Assembly: GCA_024404275.1 (NCBI GenBank)
Contig: JAKSQG010000103.1
Coordinates: forward strand, 1 to 6,232
DNA: 6,232 nucleotides
Direction: 5' to 3'
Origin: Clostridia bacterium
GTDB taxonomy: Bacteria > Bacillota > Clostridia > Christensenellales > Aristaeellaceae
This document shows, in pieces, positions 1 through 5,410 of the stretch. Every line of letters begins with the position of its first letter. Positions within the stretch are counted from its first letter, which is position 1. Position numbers and translations under genes: made by a program. The notes beneath the pieces were generated by a model. The model was not told where the DNA came from, did no database searches, and worked only from the letters and a program-made list of their open reading frames with translations.

Positions 1-41
1 TCCGCCACATCGCGGATGGTGACCTTGGATGAATCCTTCAT
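1..41 (-). CDS. LacI-family transcriptional regulator, N-terminal fragment
   Basis: The gene starts with ATG at 41-39 on the minus strand and runs off the left edge. Only the first 13 complete codons are visible: MKDSSKVTIRDVA. The segment K-V-T-I-R-D-V-A is the hallmark first helix of LacI/GalR regulators, which bind operators as dimers through an N-terminal helix-turn-helix and sense a sugar or related ligand with a periplasmic-binding-like domain. A purine-rich ribosome binding site (GGGAGG) lies about 6 bases upstream of the ATG, and a promoter is visible at 84-112. The targets are unknown because the neighbouring genes lie outside the window. The call rests on a very short but characteristic segment. 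The family is fairly secure; nothing can be said about specificity. Confidence 0.75.
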   Translation of the reverse strand, partial: MKDSSKVTIRDVA

Positions 42-83
42 GTGCTCCCTCCCCTTTCGTACACGGCAATTTTCTTATTTTCA

Positions 84-112
84 ACAGTATCACACAATCG
101 GTTTTTTTGCAA
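84..112 (-). promoter_or_regulatory. Promoter of the LacI-family gene
   Basis: On the minus strand, TTGCAA (112-107) is followed after 17 bases by TACTGT (89-84). The -10 is preceded by TGTGA, giving an extended -10 (TGn). The -35 matches 4 of 6 consensus bases and the -10 matches 3 of 6, so the extended -10 and ideal spacing carry the call. The predicted start is near 77, leaving a leader of roughly 35 bases before the ATG at 41. Confidence 0.5.
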
Positions 113-130
113 CTGAAAGCGCGCGCCCCG

Positions 131-538
131 TCAAAGGCCGCCTTCCGTCATCCTTTTAAGGAAGGGATAAAAAGTTCCTTTTCCGCCGCCCGCAACGCGG
201 CAGAAGGAACCTTCCATGAGGAAGCCCATTCTCTCCCGGCAGGCTTTTTTGCGCAAAAAAACAGAGCCTTCAGGCTCATGGTCGGTCAGCAACGTGATAT
301 TGGACGGTGTCGTCACCAGTATGGAGTCGATGGAAACCTCCAGAAGCACGCTCAGGGCAAGCAGATTGTCCACCGTGGGCAGCGCCGTCCCGTTCTGCCA
401 TTTGTAAATGGCCTGGGGAGCATCAAACCCAAAGTAGTTCTGCATGTCCTTGACGGACAGACCCCGCTCCTTGCGGAGCTGAGCAATGTGCTTACCGGTG
501 GCTTCAAGGTTGATCGTCGGGAAATGCTTCATTTCCAT
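131..538 (-). CDS. XRE-family helix-turn-helix regulator with anomalous C-terminal tail
   Basis: This is a 135-residue DNA-binding regulator. Residues about 13-75 form a Cro/C1-type helix-turn-helix: HIAQLRKERGLSVKDMQ, then the recognition region around AIYKWQNGTALPTVDNLLALS, ending with a SIDSILV segment typical of this domain's last helix. The ATG at 538-536 is chosen because AGGAGG lies at 553-548, 9 bases upstream; an ATG two codons later is less well placed. Residues about 80-135 have no recognisable domain and are rich in Gly, Phe, Lys and Arg. This tail is encoded across two terminator-like hairpins (255-277 and 169-210), so its translation is doubtful. The stop is TGA. The gene is divergent from the cluster starting at 749 and has its own strong promoter. 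A role as local repressor or activator of that cluster is inference. Confidence 0.85.
   Translation of the reverse strand: MEMKHFPTINLEATGKHIAQLRKERGLSVKDMQNYFGFDAPQAIYKWQNGTALPTVDNLLALSVLLEVSIDSILVTTPSNITLLTDHEPEGSVFLRKKACRERMGFLMEGSFCRVAGGGKGTFYPFLKRMTEGGL
169..210 (-). terminator. Rho-independent terminator inside the 3' end of the XRE frame
   Basis: On the minus strand, GTTCCTTCTGCCGC (210-197) pairs with the arm at 189-174 (14 pairs including one U-G wobble and a two-base AA bulge). It is followed directly by TTTTTATCCC. The structure is strong and oriented to end the XRE transcript. It lies upstream of the frame's TGA at 133-131, so a terminated transcript would lack a stop codon. Confidence 0.7.
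255..277 (-). terminator. Short terminator-like hairpin within the XRE frame
   Basis: On the minus strand, GAGCC-TGAA-GGCTC (277-264) is followed by TG and a run of seven T (261-255). The five-pair GC-rich stem is short for an efficient terminator, but the tetraloop and T tract fit. It falls at codons 88-95 of the XRE frame, just after the recognisable domain ends, which suggests the ancestral gene may have stopped near here. Confidence 0.45.
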
Positions 539-553
539 AGGATTTTTCCTCCT
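539..553 (-). promoter_or_regulatory. Ribosome binding site of the XRE gene, overlapped by a small hairpin
   Basis: On the minus strand the leader reads AGG-AGGA-AAAA-TCCT-ATG. AGGAGG (553-548) is the Shine-Dalgarno sequence. The run AGGA-AAAA-TCCT (550-539) can fold into a four-pair hairpin with an AAAA loop that covers most of that site and abuts the ATG. The stem is too short to be strongly inhibitory by itself. Confidence 0.5.
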
Positions 554-598
554 GCCTATTCAGTTGGTCGGTCGTATCTGCTCATTGCGTCGGGGAGC

Positions 599-627
599 AT
601 TATACCCGAAAAGGCGCGCCGATGCAA
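599..627 (-). promoter_or_regulatory. Promoter of the XRE regulator gene
   Basis: On the minus strand, TTGCAT (627-622) is separated by exactly 17 bases from a perfect TATAAT (604-599). A/T-rich sequence at 640-660, upstream of the -35, resembles an UP element. The predicted start is near 592, giving a leader of about 54 bases. This is the best-matching promoter in the window. Confidence 0.8.
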
Positions 628-656
628 GAGCAAAAGAACCGTTTTTTTATTTATTT

Positions 657-673
657 TTCAACTACAGGTTGAA
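657..673. promoter_or_regulatory. Inverted repeat, candidate operator between divergent promoters
   Basis: TTCAAC-TACAG-GTTGAA is a perfect 6-base inverted repeat with a 5-base spacer. Its right half-site touches the -35 of the rightward promoter (673-678), and it lies about 30 bases upstream of the leftward -35. The size and position suit a dimeric helix-turn-helix protein. Binding by the adjacent XRE protein is inference. Confidence 0.45.
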
Positions 674-701
674 TGACAAATCGGCTTTGGAATGATATCA
701 T
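673..701 (+). promoter_or_regulatory. Promoter of the three-gene cluster
   Basis: ATGACA (673-678) and TATCAT (696-701) each match 5 of 6 consensus bases with a 17-base spacer. TGA immediately before the -10 makes an extended -10. The predicted start is near 708, about 41 bases before the ATG at 749. A weaker alternative (TTGAAT at 669-674 with TGATAT at 693-698) overlaps it. Confidence 0.65.
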
Positions 702-748
702 CTCCTCACTGTCCGATGAGGGCGGCAGTGTCGGAAGGAGGGAAAACC

Positions 749-1045
749 ATGAATACCACCCCGAAAAGCAATCGCCTTGAATACCTTGACGAAATGTTCC
801 GCGATGAGCGTCTTGGCAAGCTGATCGATGATATTGCGGCATAGCTCGAAGCAAGGACCGGCGATGAGACCGACCTTTCTGCCATGACCGCTCCCGAAGA
901 GGAGCCCAACTGCAAAGCTCGCCCGGTCACTTTTGACGAATTCGGTCAGGAGGAAGTCAACGAACTCGACTACGCCCGCGCATGCGGCTATGAAGTGGAT
1001 GACGACGGTCACTGGGTCCCTTTGAATATCGCCCGCCGTCTGTAA
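749..1045 (+). CDS. Small acidic protein of unknown function with in-frame TAG at codon 32
   Basis: ATG at 749 follows a good ribosome binding site (GGAGGG at 738-743). Translation reaches TAG at 842-844 after 31 codons (MNTTPKSNRLEYLDEM... to KLIDDIAA). The same frame then continues without another stop to TAA at 1043-1045, for 98 codons in all. The continuation (LEARTGDETDLSAM..., then DYARACGYEVDDDGHWVPL near the end) has the same acidic, soluble composition as the first part. The two parts read as one chain, with IDDIAA-x-LEAR forming a plausible helix across the TAG. No ribosome binding site precedes the only in-frame ATG after the TAG (884), so independent translation of the second half is unlikely. 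I do not recognise the family. It is first in a cluster with the ClpP-like gene, 39 bases upstream of it. Readthrough, suppression or simple inactivation are all possible. Confidence 0.65.
842..844 (+). other. In-frame TAG, candidate sense or suppressed amber codon
   Basis: The codons run GCG-GCA-TAG-CTC-GAA. The reading frame is intact on both sides, and a single C-to-T change from CAG (Gln) would explain it. See the matching site in the sulfatase at 4438-4440. Confidence 0.55.
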
Positions 1046-1084
1046 CAAACTTTTCTCTTGATAATCATACGGAGGTAATATACC

Positions 1085-1744
1085 ATGAATGAAATGATGC
1101 TGAAGAACACCCCCCTCCCGGAAGCTCCCGCCATCCCCGAAGCGGTCAAAATGGTCGTCCGCCAGATGGACCCCGGTCTGCCCGTGCCCGACCTGGTCAG
1201 CTACTATGTGCTGGAAAATGACCGCAAGCTCTATCTGGACAGCGAGGTGGATAACAACGCGCTCATCCTGCAGCGCATGATCCTGCGCTGGAACATGGAG
1301 GACGCCGGCAAGCCGCAGGAGGAACGCAAGCCCATCACCCTTTACATCTTCTCCCCCGGCGGCGATGTGGACATGATGTGGAGCCTCATCGACACCATTG
1401 AAGCCAGCGAAACGCCCGTCAACACCGTCAATATGGGCGTTGCCGCCTCCGCCGCGGGCCTCATCTTTCTGTCGGGACGCAAGCGCTTTATGCTCAGCCG
1501 CAGCCGCGTCATCATTCACGAAGGCTCCGCCCGCATGGCCGGCGACGCGGTCAAGGTGATGGACGCGGGCGAAAGCTATAAAAAAATGCTGAAACAGATG
1601 AAGGATTACATCCTCAAGCGCACGCGCATCAGCGCTGCCGTGCTGGGCAAGCAAAAGTGCCACGACTGGGAGCTGGACGCGGAATACTGTCTGGAGCACG
1701 GCGTATGCGACTGCGTGGTCGACAAGCTGAGCGAGATCATCTGA
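1085..1744 (+). CDS. ClpP-like (S14) serine protease
   Basis: This 219-residue protein has the ClpP fold signature. An oxyanion-region SPGGDVD lies at residues 90-96, the nucleophile motif MGVAASAAG has Ser122, IIHEGS carries His145, and KCHDWELDAEYCLEHGVCD supplies Asp194 aligned with the ClpP catalytic Asp. The triad therefore looks complete. ClpP proteins form barrel-shaped oligomers that degrade proteins delivered by Clp ATPases. This divergent version has a roughly 45-residue N-terminal extension region unlike housekeeping ClpP, and it lacks a nearby Clp ATPase. It is more like the ClpP-type proteases of phage or accessory loci. GGAGGT at 1071-1076 marks the start, and the stop is TGA. 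It sits 39 bases after the small acidic gene and 17 bases before another small gene, suggesting one transcript. Its substrate is unknown. Confidence 0.87.
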   Translation: MNEMMLKNTPLPEAPAIPEAVKMVVRQMDPGLPVPDLVSYYVLENDRKLYLDSEVDNNALILQRMILRWNMEDAGKPQEERKPITLYIFSPGGDVDMMWSLIDTIEASETPVNTVNMGVAASAAGLIFLSGRKRFMLSRSRVIIHEGSARMAGDAVKVMDAGESYKKMLKQMKDYILKRTRISAAVLGKQKCHDWELDAEYCLEHGVCDCVVDKLSEII

Positions 1745-1761
1745 TCAAAGGAGGAATCATC

Positions 1762-1959
1762 ATGCCCATTCCGGAAAAGCATCACGGTGTCGTTCACTGG
1801 AAGCACGAGGACCTGTACCTGATTGAAGAAGCCTGGGAGCTCGAATACGGCATGTGGAGCGCAAAAGCGGTGGACGCCGACGGCAAAGTGCACGAGGTCA
1901 CGTTTGAAAGCTTTGATGACGGCTGGTGCGATTACGACAACCCCGTCGCGGTCGACTGA
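1762..1959 (+). CDS. Small acidic, aromatic-rich protein of unknown function
   Basis: ATG at 1762 is preceded by a near-perfect ribosome binding site (AAAGGAGG at 1747-1754), 17 bases after the ClpP-like stop codon. The gene is 65 residues long. A longer frame reaching back to 1657 is rejected because it overlaps the ClpP-like gene and lacks such a site. The protein begins MPIPEKHHGVVHWKHED and ends in a cluster of Asp and Trp residues (ESFDDGWCDYDNPVAVD). It has no signal peptide or membrane segment. I do not recognise the family. Close coupling to the protease gene suggests a partner, adaptor or substrate, but that is inference from position only. The stop is TGA. No terminator hairpin is seen between it and the next gene, so readthrough into the LRR gene is possible. 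Confidence 0.75.
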   Translation: MPIPEKHHGVVHWKHEDLYLIEEAWELEYGMWSAKAVDADGKVHEVTFESFDDGWCDYDNPVAVD

Positions 1960-1965
1960 ACCGTC

Positions 1966-1994
1966 TTGCCCTTCCCACGTGCCTGTGATATAAT
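1966..1994 (+). promoter_or_regulatory. Promoter of the LRR protein gene
   Basis: TTGCCC (1966-1971), a 17-base spacer and a perfect TATAAT (1989-1994) with TGA immediately before it make an extended -10 promoter. The predicted start is near 2001, giving a leader of about 50 bases. The -35 begins six bases after the stop of the preceding gene. Confidence 0.75.
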
Positions 1995-2051
1995 CAAATA
2001 GTCATTTTAGCCATCAACCGCATAAGTCAAAGGAAAGGGGGCGGTATACCC

Positions 2052-3692
2052 ATGGGTGATTTTGTCATCACGGATGGTGTATTGGAAAAATATACCGGCA
2101 CCGATACGGATGTTGTCATTCCGCAGGGCGTTACCGCCATCGGCGAGCGTGCCTTTGATTTCCACGGAAACATGAAAAGCATCGTCATTCCCGATTCGGT
2201 GACCGAAATCGGGAATTCCGCGTTTTCATTCTGCCAGGTTCTGCGCAGCATCACTCTGCCCGATTCGGTCACGACCATCGGCGAAAAGGCGTTCTCTTTC
2301 TGTGATCACCTCCGGAAAATCGTGATTCCCGATTCCGTCACCGAGCTCGGCGCAGGGGCCTTCGACGGCTGTATGAACATGAAAAGTGCCGTCCTCCCCC
2401 GTCATCTGACCGTTCTTGGCAACAACATGTTCAGCGGCTGCATGGAGCTGAAAAGCGTTGTTCTCCCCGAAGCGCTCACCTCCATCGGCAAGCAGGCGTT
2501 TCGCTCCTGCAACCAGCTCAAAAAGGTCACTCTCCCCGATACCGTGACCGCCATCGGCAAAAAAGCCTTCTCTGGCTGCCACCGTCTGGAAAGCATCAAC
2601 CTGCCGCATGGCATCACCACCATCGAAGAAGAAACATTCCATAGCTGCTGCAGCCTGACCGTCCTCGACATTCCCGATACCGTGACCACCATCGGAGACC
2701 GCGCGTTTTTTGATTGCCGCAGCGTAACACGCCTGACCTTGCCCGACTCCGTCACATCGATTGGCGAAATGGCCTTCATCGGCTGTCTGGGGCTTGCGGA
2801 TGAACACGGTCTGGTCATCATCCGCGATACCGTTTACGATTGTCTGACGGATGTTGAAAGCGTTGTCCTGCCCGATTCCGTTACCGCCATTGACCCTTCG
2901 GCGTTCTACAACTGCGAGCAGCTGAAAAGCATCACCCTGCCCGATGCCATCACCACCATCGGTCAGGCAGCGTTCATGAACTGCAAAAGCCTCAAAAGCC
3001 TCACGCTGCCCCCTTCCGTCACCGCCATCCATGAGGGAGCGTTTGAGGGCTGCCCGACTTTGAAACTGTACATGGACACATTGGAGCAGTACATGTCGCT
3101 GACCATCGGCGTTGCCCACCGGCTGTACATTCAAGGGGAATTGATCGAAGCACCTGTTCTGCCGGCCGGTCTGACCCGCATTCCGACAAACGCGTTCATG
3201 AACTGTGTCAGTCTCAAAAGCGTTGTCATTCCCGATGGTGTCACCGTTGTCAGCAAAGCGGCGTTCATGAACTGCAAAAACCTGCAAAGCATCGTCATCC
3301 CCGACTCGGTCACCGAGGTGGTCGCGTGGTCGCTCTACAACTGCGAAAAGCTGCAGCGCATCGTCATCAGCGATATTCAGCAGATGCCCAACGACAAAAA
3401 ACGCATCGCCGCCGTCTCCTTTGCCGAAGACCCCGGTGACCTGACGTCTGACCGGGCAAAAACGCACCTCAAATACATCAAAGCCAACGCCGCCAAGCTG
3501 AAGGAGCTCGCCTTTGAGCACATTCCCCTGCTGCACCTGATGTGCGCCTGCAAGCGGCTGACCCCAAAGAATGCCGAGGAATATCTCGACTTTGCACTGA
3601 AGCAAGAATGTACCGAAGCCCTCGCGATGATGCTGGATTACAAGCAGGGCAAACGCCCTGTCAAGGACCCGTTCAGCCACCTGAAGCTGTAA
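2052..3692 (+). CDS. BspA-like leucine-rich repeat (LRR_5) protein, no signal peptide
   Basis: This 546-residue protein is dominated by about 16 copies of a 23-residue repeat of the form L-K-S-[IV]-x-[IL]-P-D-S-V-T-x-I-G-x-x-A-F-x-x-C, the Treponema pallidum/BspA LRR_5 type. The repeats span residues about 19-433 (2106-3350). Two insertions break the array: about 20 residues at 248-267 and about 32 residues at 337-368. Residues 434-546 are a non-repeat, probably helical tail (for example LTSDRAKTHLKYIKANAAKL). No signal peptide, membrane segment or LPXTG-type anchor is visible, so it is predicted to be intracellular, unlike adhesins of the family. These repeats form curved solenoids that bind proteins; the partner here is unknown. 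GGAAAGGGGG at 2032-2041 serves as the ribosome binding site. The gene ends in tandem TAA TAA. It has its own promoter and converges on the sulfatase. Confidence 0.92.
   Translation: MGDFVITDGVLEKYTGTDTDVVIPQGVTAIGERAFDFHGNMKSIVIPDSVTEIGNSAFSFCQVLRSITLPDSVTTIGEKAFSFCDHLRKIVIPDSVTELGAGAFDGCMNMKSAVLPRHLTVLGNNMFSGCMELKSVVLPEALTSIGKQAFRSCNQLKKVTLPDTVTAIGKKAFSGCHRLESINLPHGITTIEEETFHSCCSLTVLDIPDTVTTIGDRAFFDCRSVTRLTLPDSVTSIGEMAFIGCLGLADEHGLVIIRDTVYDCLTDVESVVLPDSVTAIDPSAFYNCEQLKSITLPDAITTIGQAAFMNCKSLKSLTLPPSVTAIHEGAFEGCPTLKLYMDTLEQYMSLTIGVAHRLYIQGELIEAPVLPAGLTRIPTNAFMNCVSLKSVVIPDGVTVVSKAAFMNCKNLQSIVIPDSVTEVVAWSLYNCEKLQRIVISDIQQMPNDKKRIAAVSFAEDPGDLTSDRAKTHLKYIKANAAKLKELAFEHIPLLHLMCACKRLTPKNAEEYLDFALKQECTEALAMMLDYKQGKRPVKDPFSHLKL
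2106..3350 (+). repeat. Tandem array of about sixteen 69-base LRR_5-coding units
   Basis: In-frame units of 69 bases, each containing variants of CCCGATTCCGTCACC (encoding P-D-S-V-T), repeat through the gene, with two non-repeat interruptions near 2793-2852 and 3060-3155. The copies are diverged at DNA level but keep the Pro, Ile, Phe and Cys positions. Such arrays can expand or contract by recombination. Confidence 0.8.
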
Positions 3693-3714
3693 TAACCTTC
3701 CGTTTTCGCCACAT

Positions 3715-3744
3715 AAAAAAGCACAGGATCATCCTGTGCTTTTT
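3715..3744. terminator. Bidirectional terminator between convergent LRR and sulfatase genes
   Basis: GCACAGGA-TCA-TCCTGTGC (3721-3739) is a perfect 8-pair hairpin flanked by six A on the left and five T on the right. It can end transcription in both directions: the LRR gene, which stops at 3692, and the leftward sulfatase, which stops at 3763. Confidence 0.9.
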
Positions 3745-3762
3745 GTATGGCAGATAAACATA

Positions 3763-5250
3763 TCAGCGTTTATATTCCACCTGACTGACGGGCGAGAAGG
3801 TCAGTTTGCCCTGCGCCTTTTCGCCCAGCGGGGTCAGCTGACCGCGGCCGCACACGGGCTCCCGCGCGCCGTCGATGCGGGGGTCGACATAGACTTCAAA
3901 CCAGCGGTCCAGCATGGCCTTGAGCTCCTCGGTTTTGGCCTCGATCTCTTTGGGGCCGTGGTAGAAATAGCGGTTCTCCTCCAGCAGGTTGAACTGCTCC
4001 CGCGGGTCATGCACAAGGTCGTACAATTCATGCGGACCGTAGGGATAGCGGTGGATGTACTTCCACTCCTTGGTACGGATCATGCGGTTGGGGCCGTATT
4101 CGTCAAAGACGGTGATGGCCTCGTGATACTCCTCCGTGCTGCTGGTGAGCAGCAGGTTTTTGAAGCTGCGTCCGGGCAGCTGCGCGGCCTCGGGGTTCTC
4201 ATAGCCCAGCAGGTCCAGCAGCGTGGGCATGAAATCATAGGCGGAAAGCAGGCTGTCGGCCTTGACGCCCGCACGGATGACACCCGGGAAGTTGAAGATG
4301 CACGGCACCTTGACCGCCGTATCAAACAGGTTGAGCGGGAAGGTGGCGTTGCCCTTGCCCCACACGCCGTGCTGACCGCAGCTGAAGCCGTTATCGCTGG
4401 TGTAAACGATCAGCGTGTTGTCACGCAGACCCCGCTCCTATAGCTTTTTGACGATGCGTCCCACGCCGTCATCCACGCCCTGCACGGCGGCATAATAACC
4501 GCTGAGCAGGTCGCGCAGCGTCAGAAACTCCCTGCTCTTATCGGCAAAGGTAAGCGAATACTCAATGTCATGCGGGTGCTGGATACTGCCCGGGCTGCGC
4601 TTATCCTGCGGCACATCGTCAAAGGTGCAGTTATCGTAATAGTATTTTACATACTCGGGCTTGTGCTGGTCCACATGGGGAGAGTGCGGTGCCGTGTAGC
4701 TGAGGTTCAGATAGAAGGGCTGATCGTTGTCGGCGCATTCATCGATAAAGCCCAGCGCGTCCTCCGTGATGACATCGGTCAGGTAGCCTTTTGTTTCACC
4801 CAGCTCGGTGCCGCGATACACAGGAGCGTTCTGATAGGTGCCGCTGCCGCCCAATGTGACAAACCAGTGGGAATAGCTCTTTTGCGGCTTGCAGGTGGCG
4901 CCCATGTGCCATTTGCCGCTGATGCCGCAGGTATAGCCGTTTTTAGCCAGAATATCGGTATAACCGGTGATGCCCTCCAGATAATCGATGGGGGCGTCTC
5001 CATGCTTGTCACCGTTGCCCACGCGGATCCAGTCATGGATGCCGTGCTGGCTGGGAATGCGCCCCGTCAGAAGCGATGCCCGGGCAGGCGAGCACACGGG
5101 CGTGACACAGAAAAAATTATCCAGCTGCACACCGCCGGCGGCGAGTGCGTCAATGTTGGGGGTGCGGATCTCTTTATTGCCGGTGCAGCCCAGCGACCAG
5201 TAGCCCTGATCATCGGTCAGGATCATGATGATATTCGGTTTCTTATTCAT
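3763..5250 (-). CDS. Type I sulfatase with in-frame TAG at codon 271
   Basis: The gene encodes a formylglycine-dependent sulfatase of 495 codons, counting one internal TAG. The start MNKKPNIIMILTDDQG gives the first metal-binding Asp pair (13-14). CSPAR at 53-57 is the Cys-type site oxidised to formylglycine, which in anaerobes is done by an anSME radical-SAM enzyme. GKWHMG (112-117) and APHSPH (187-192) supply conserved Lys and His residues. The frame reaches VGRIVKKL, then TAG (4440-4438), then continues ERGLRDNTLIVYTSDNG, whose Asp286 and Asn287 complete the metal site. The C-terminal subdomain follows, with ELYDLVHDPREQFNL. No signal peptide is seen, so it is probably cytoplasmic and acts on imported sulfated sugars or small sulfate esters; the exact substrate is unknown. 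A restart after the TAG (GTG at 4365) lacks a ribosome binding site and would omit Asp286. The stop is TGA. GAGGAG at 5263-5258 supports the start. If the TAG ends translation, the product is inactive. Confidence 0.9.
4438..4440 (-). other. In-frame TAG within the sulfatase, candidate sense or suppressed amber codon
   Basis: The minus-strand codons read AAG-CTA-TAG-GAG-CGG. Family members usually have a variable polar residue here, in the helix before G-L-x-D-N-T-L; Gln, Glu or Lys would all fit. CAG-to-TAG is one transition. Conserved sequence resumes in frame immediately. Confidence 0.65.
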
Positions 5251-5297
5251 ATGCCCTCTCCTCTTTTCAACGCAGGATATCGGGATTACATATACCT

Positions 5298-5326
5298 ATC
5301 ATATCATCATTTTGCCGTACTGTCAC
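5298..5326 (-). promoter_or_regulatory. Promoter of the sulfatase gene
   Basis: On the minus strand, GTGACA (5326-5321) and TATGAT (5303-5298) each match 5 of 6 consensus bases, with a 17-base spacer. The predicted start is near 5291, about 40 bases before the ATG at 5250. No clear operator was recognised. Confidence 0.65.
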
Positions 5327-5348
5327 TACACAAGTGCGGACTTTATAC

Positions 5349-5388
5349 AAAACATCGCCGTGCCCTTCAAACGAAGGACACGGCGATG
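5349..5388 (-). terminator. Terminator of the right-hand minus-strand gene
   Basis: CATCGCCGTG (5353-5362) pairs with CACGGCGATG (5379-5388). After one C-A mismatch, five more pairs (CCTTC/GAAGG) close an AAAC loop. On the minus strand the stem is followed by TTTTGTATAAAG. It lies 22 bases beyond the stop at 5411 and insulates the sulfatase promoter from the upstream gene. Confidence 0.85.
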
Positions 5389-5410
5389 CTGTTTGTTTTG
5401 TCGGTGAGGA

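Noticed and set aside
29..676. Plus-strand open frame covering the XRE gene
   Set aside because: It overlaps the XRE gene and its promoter region antisense and has no recognisable domain.
698..1699. Long minus-strand open frame opposite the small acidic and ClpP-like genes
   Set aside because: It is a shadow of the plus-strand genes, which have ribosome binding sites and recognisable ClpP motifs. The minus-strand translation is His/Val/Asp-rich, with no family features.
1657..1959. Longer 100-residue version of the small gene after the protease
   Set aside because: The upstream start overlaps the ClpP-like gene and lacks a ribosome binding site, whereas ATG at 1762 has AAAGGAGG in front of it.
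2226..3680. Long minus-strand open frame opposite the LRR gene
   Set aside because: It arises because the repeated coding units avoid stops on the other strand. The plus strand has the clear LRR_5 pattern, promoter and ribosome binding site.
842..4440. Pyrrolysine insertion at the TAG codons
   Set aside because: Neither gene is a methylamine methyltransferase, no Pyl synthesis genes are in view, and the sites are not catalytic positions. Gln or another ordinary residue is simpler.
3763..5250. Sulfatase as two separate genes (270 and 200 residues)
   Set aside because: The conserved metal-binding segment falls in the gap between the two frames, and the downstream GTG has no ribosome binding site. 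One frame with an internal TAG explains the sequence better.
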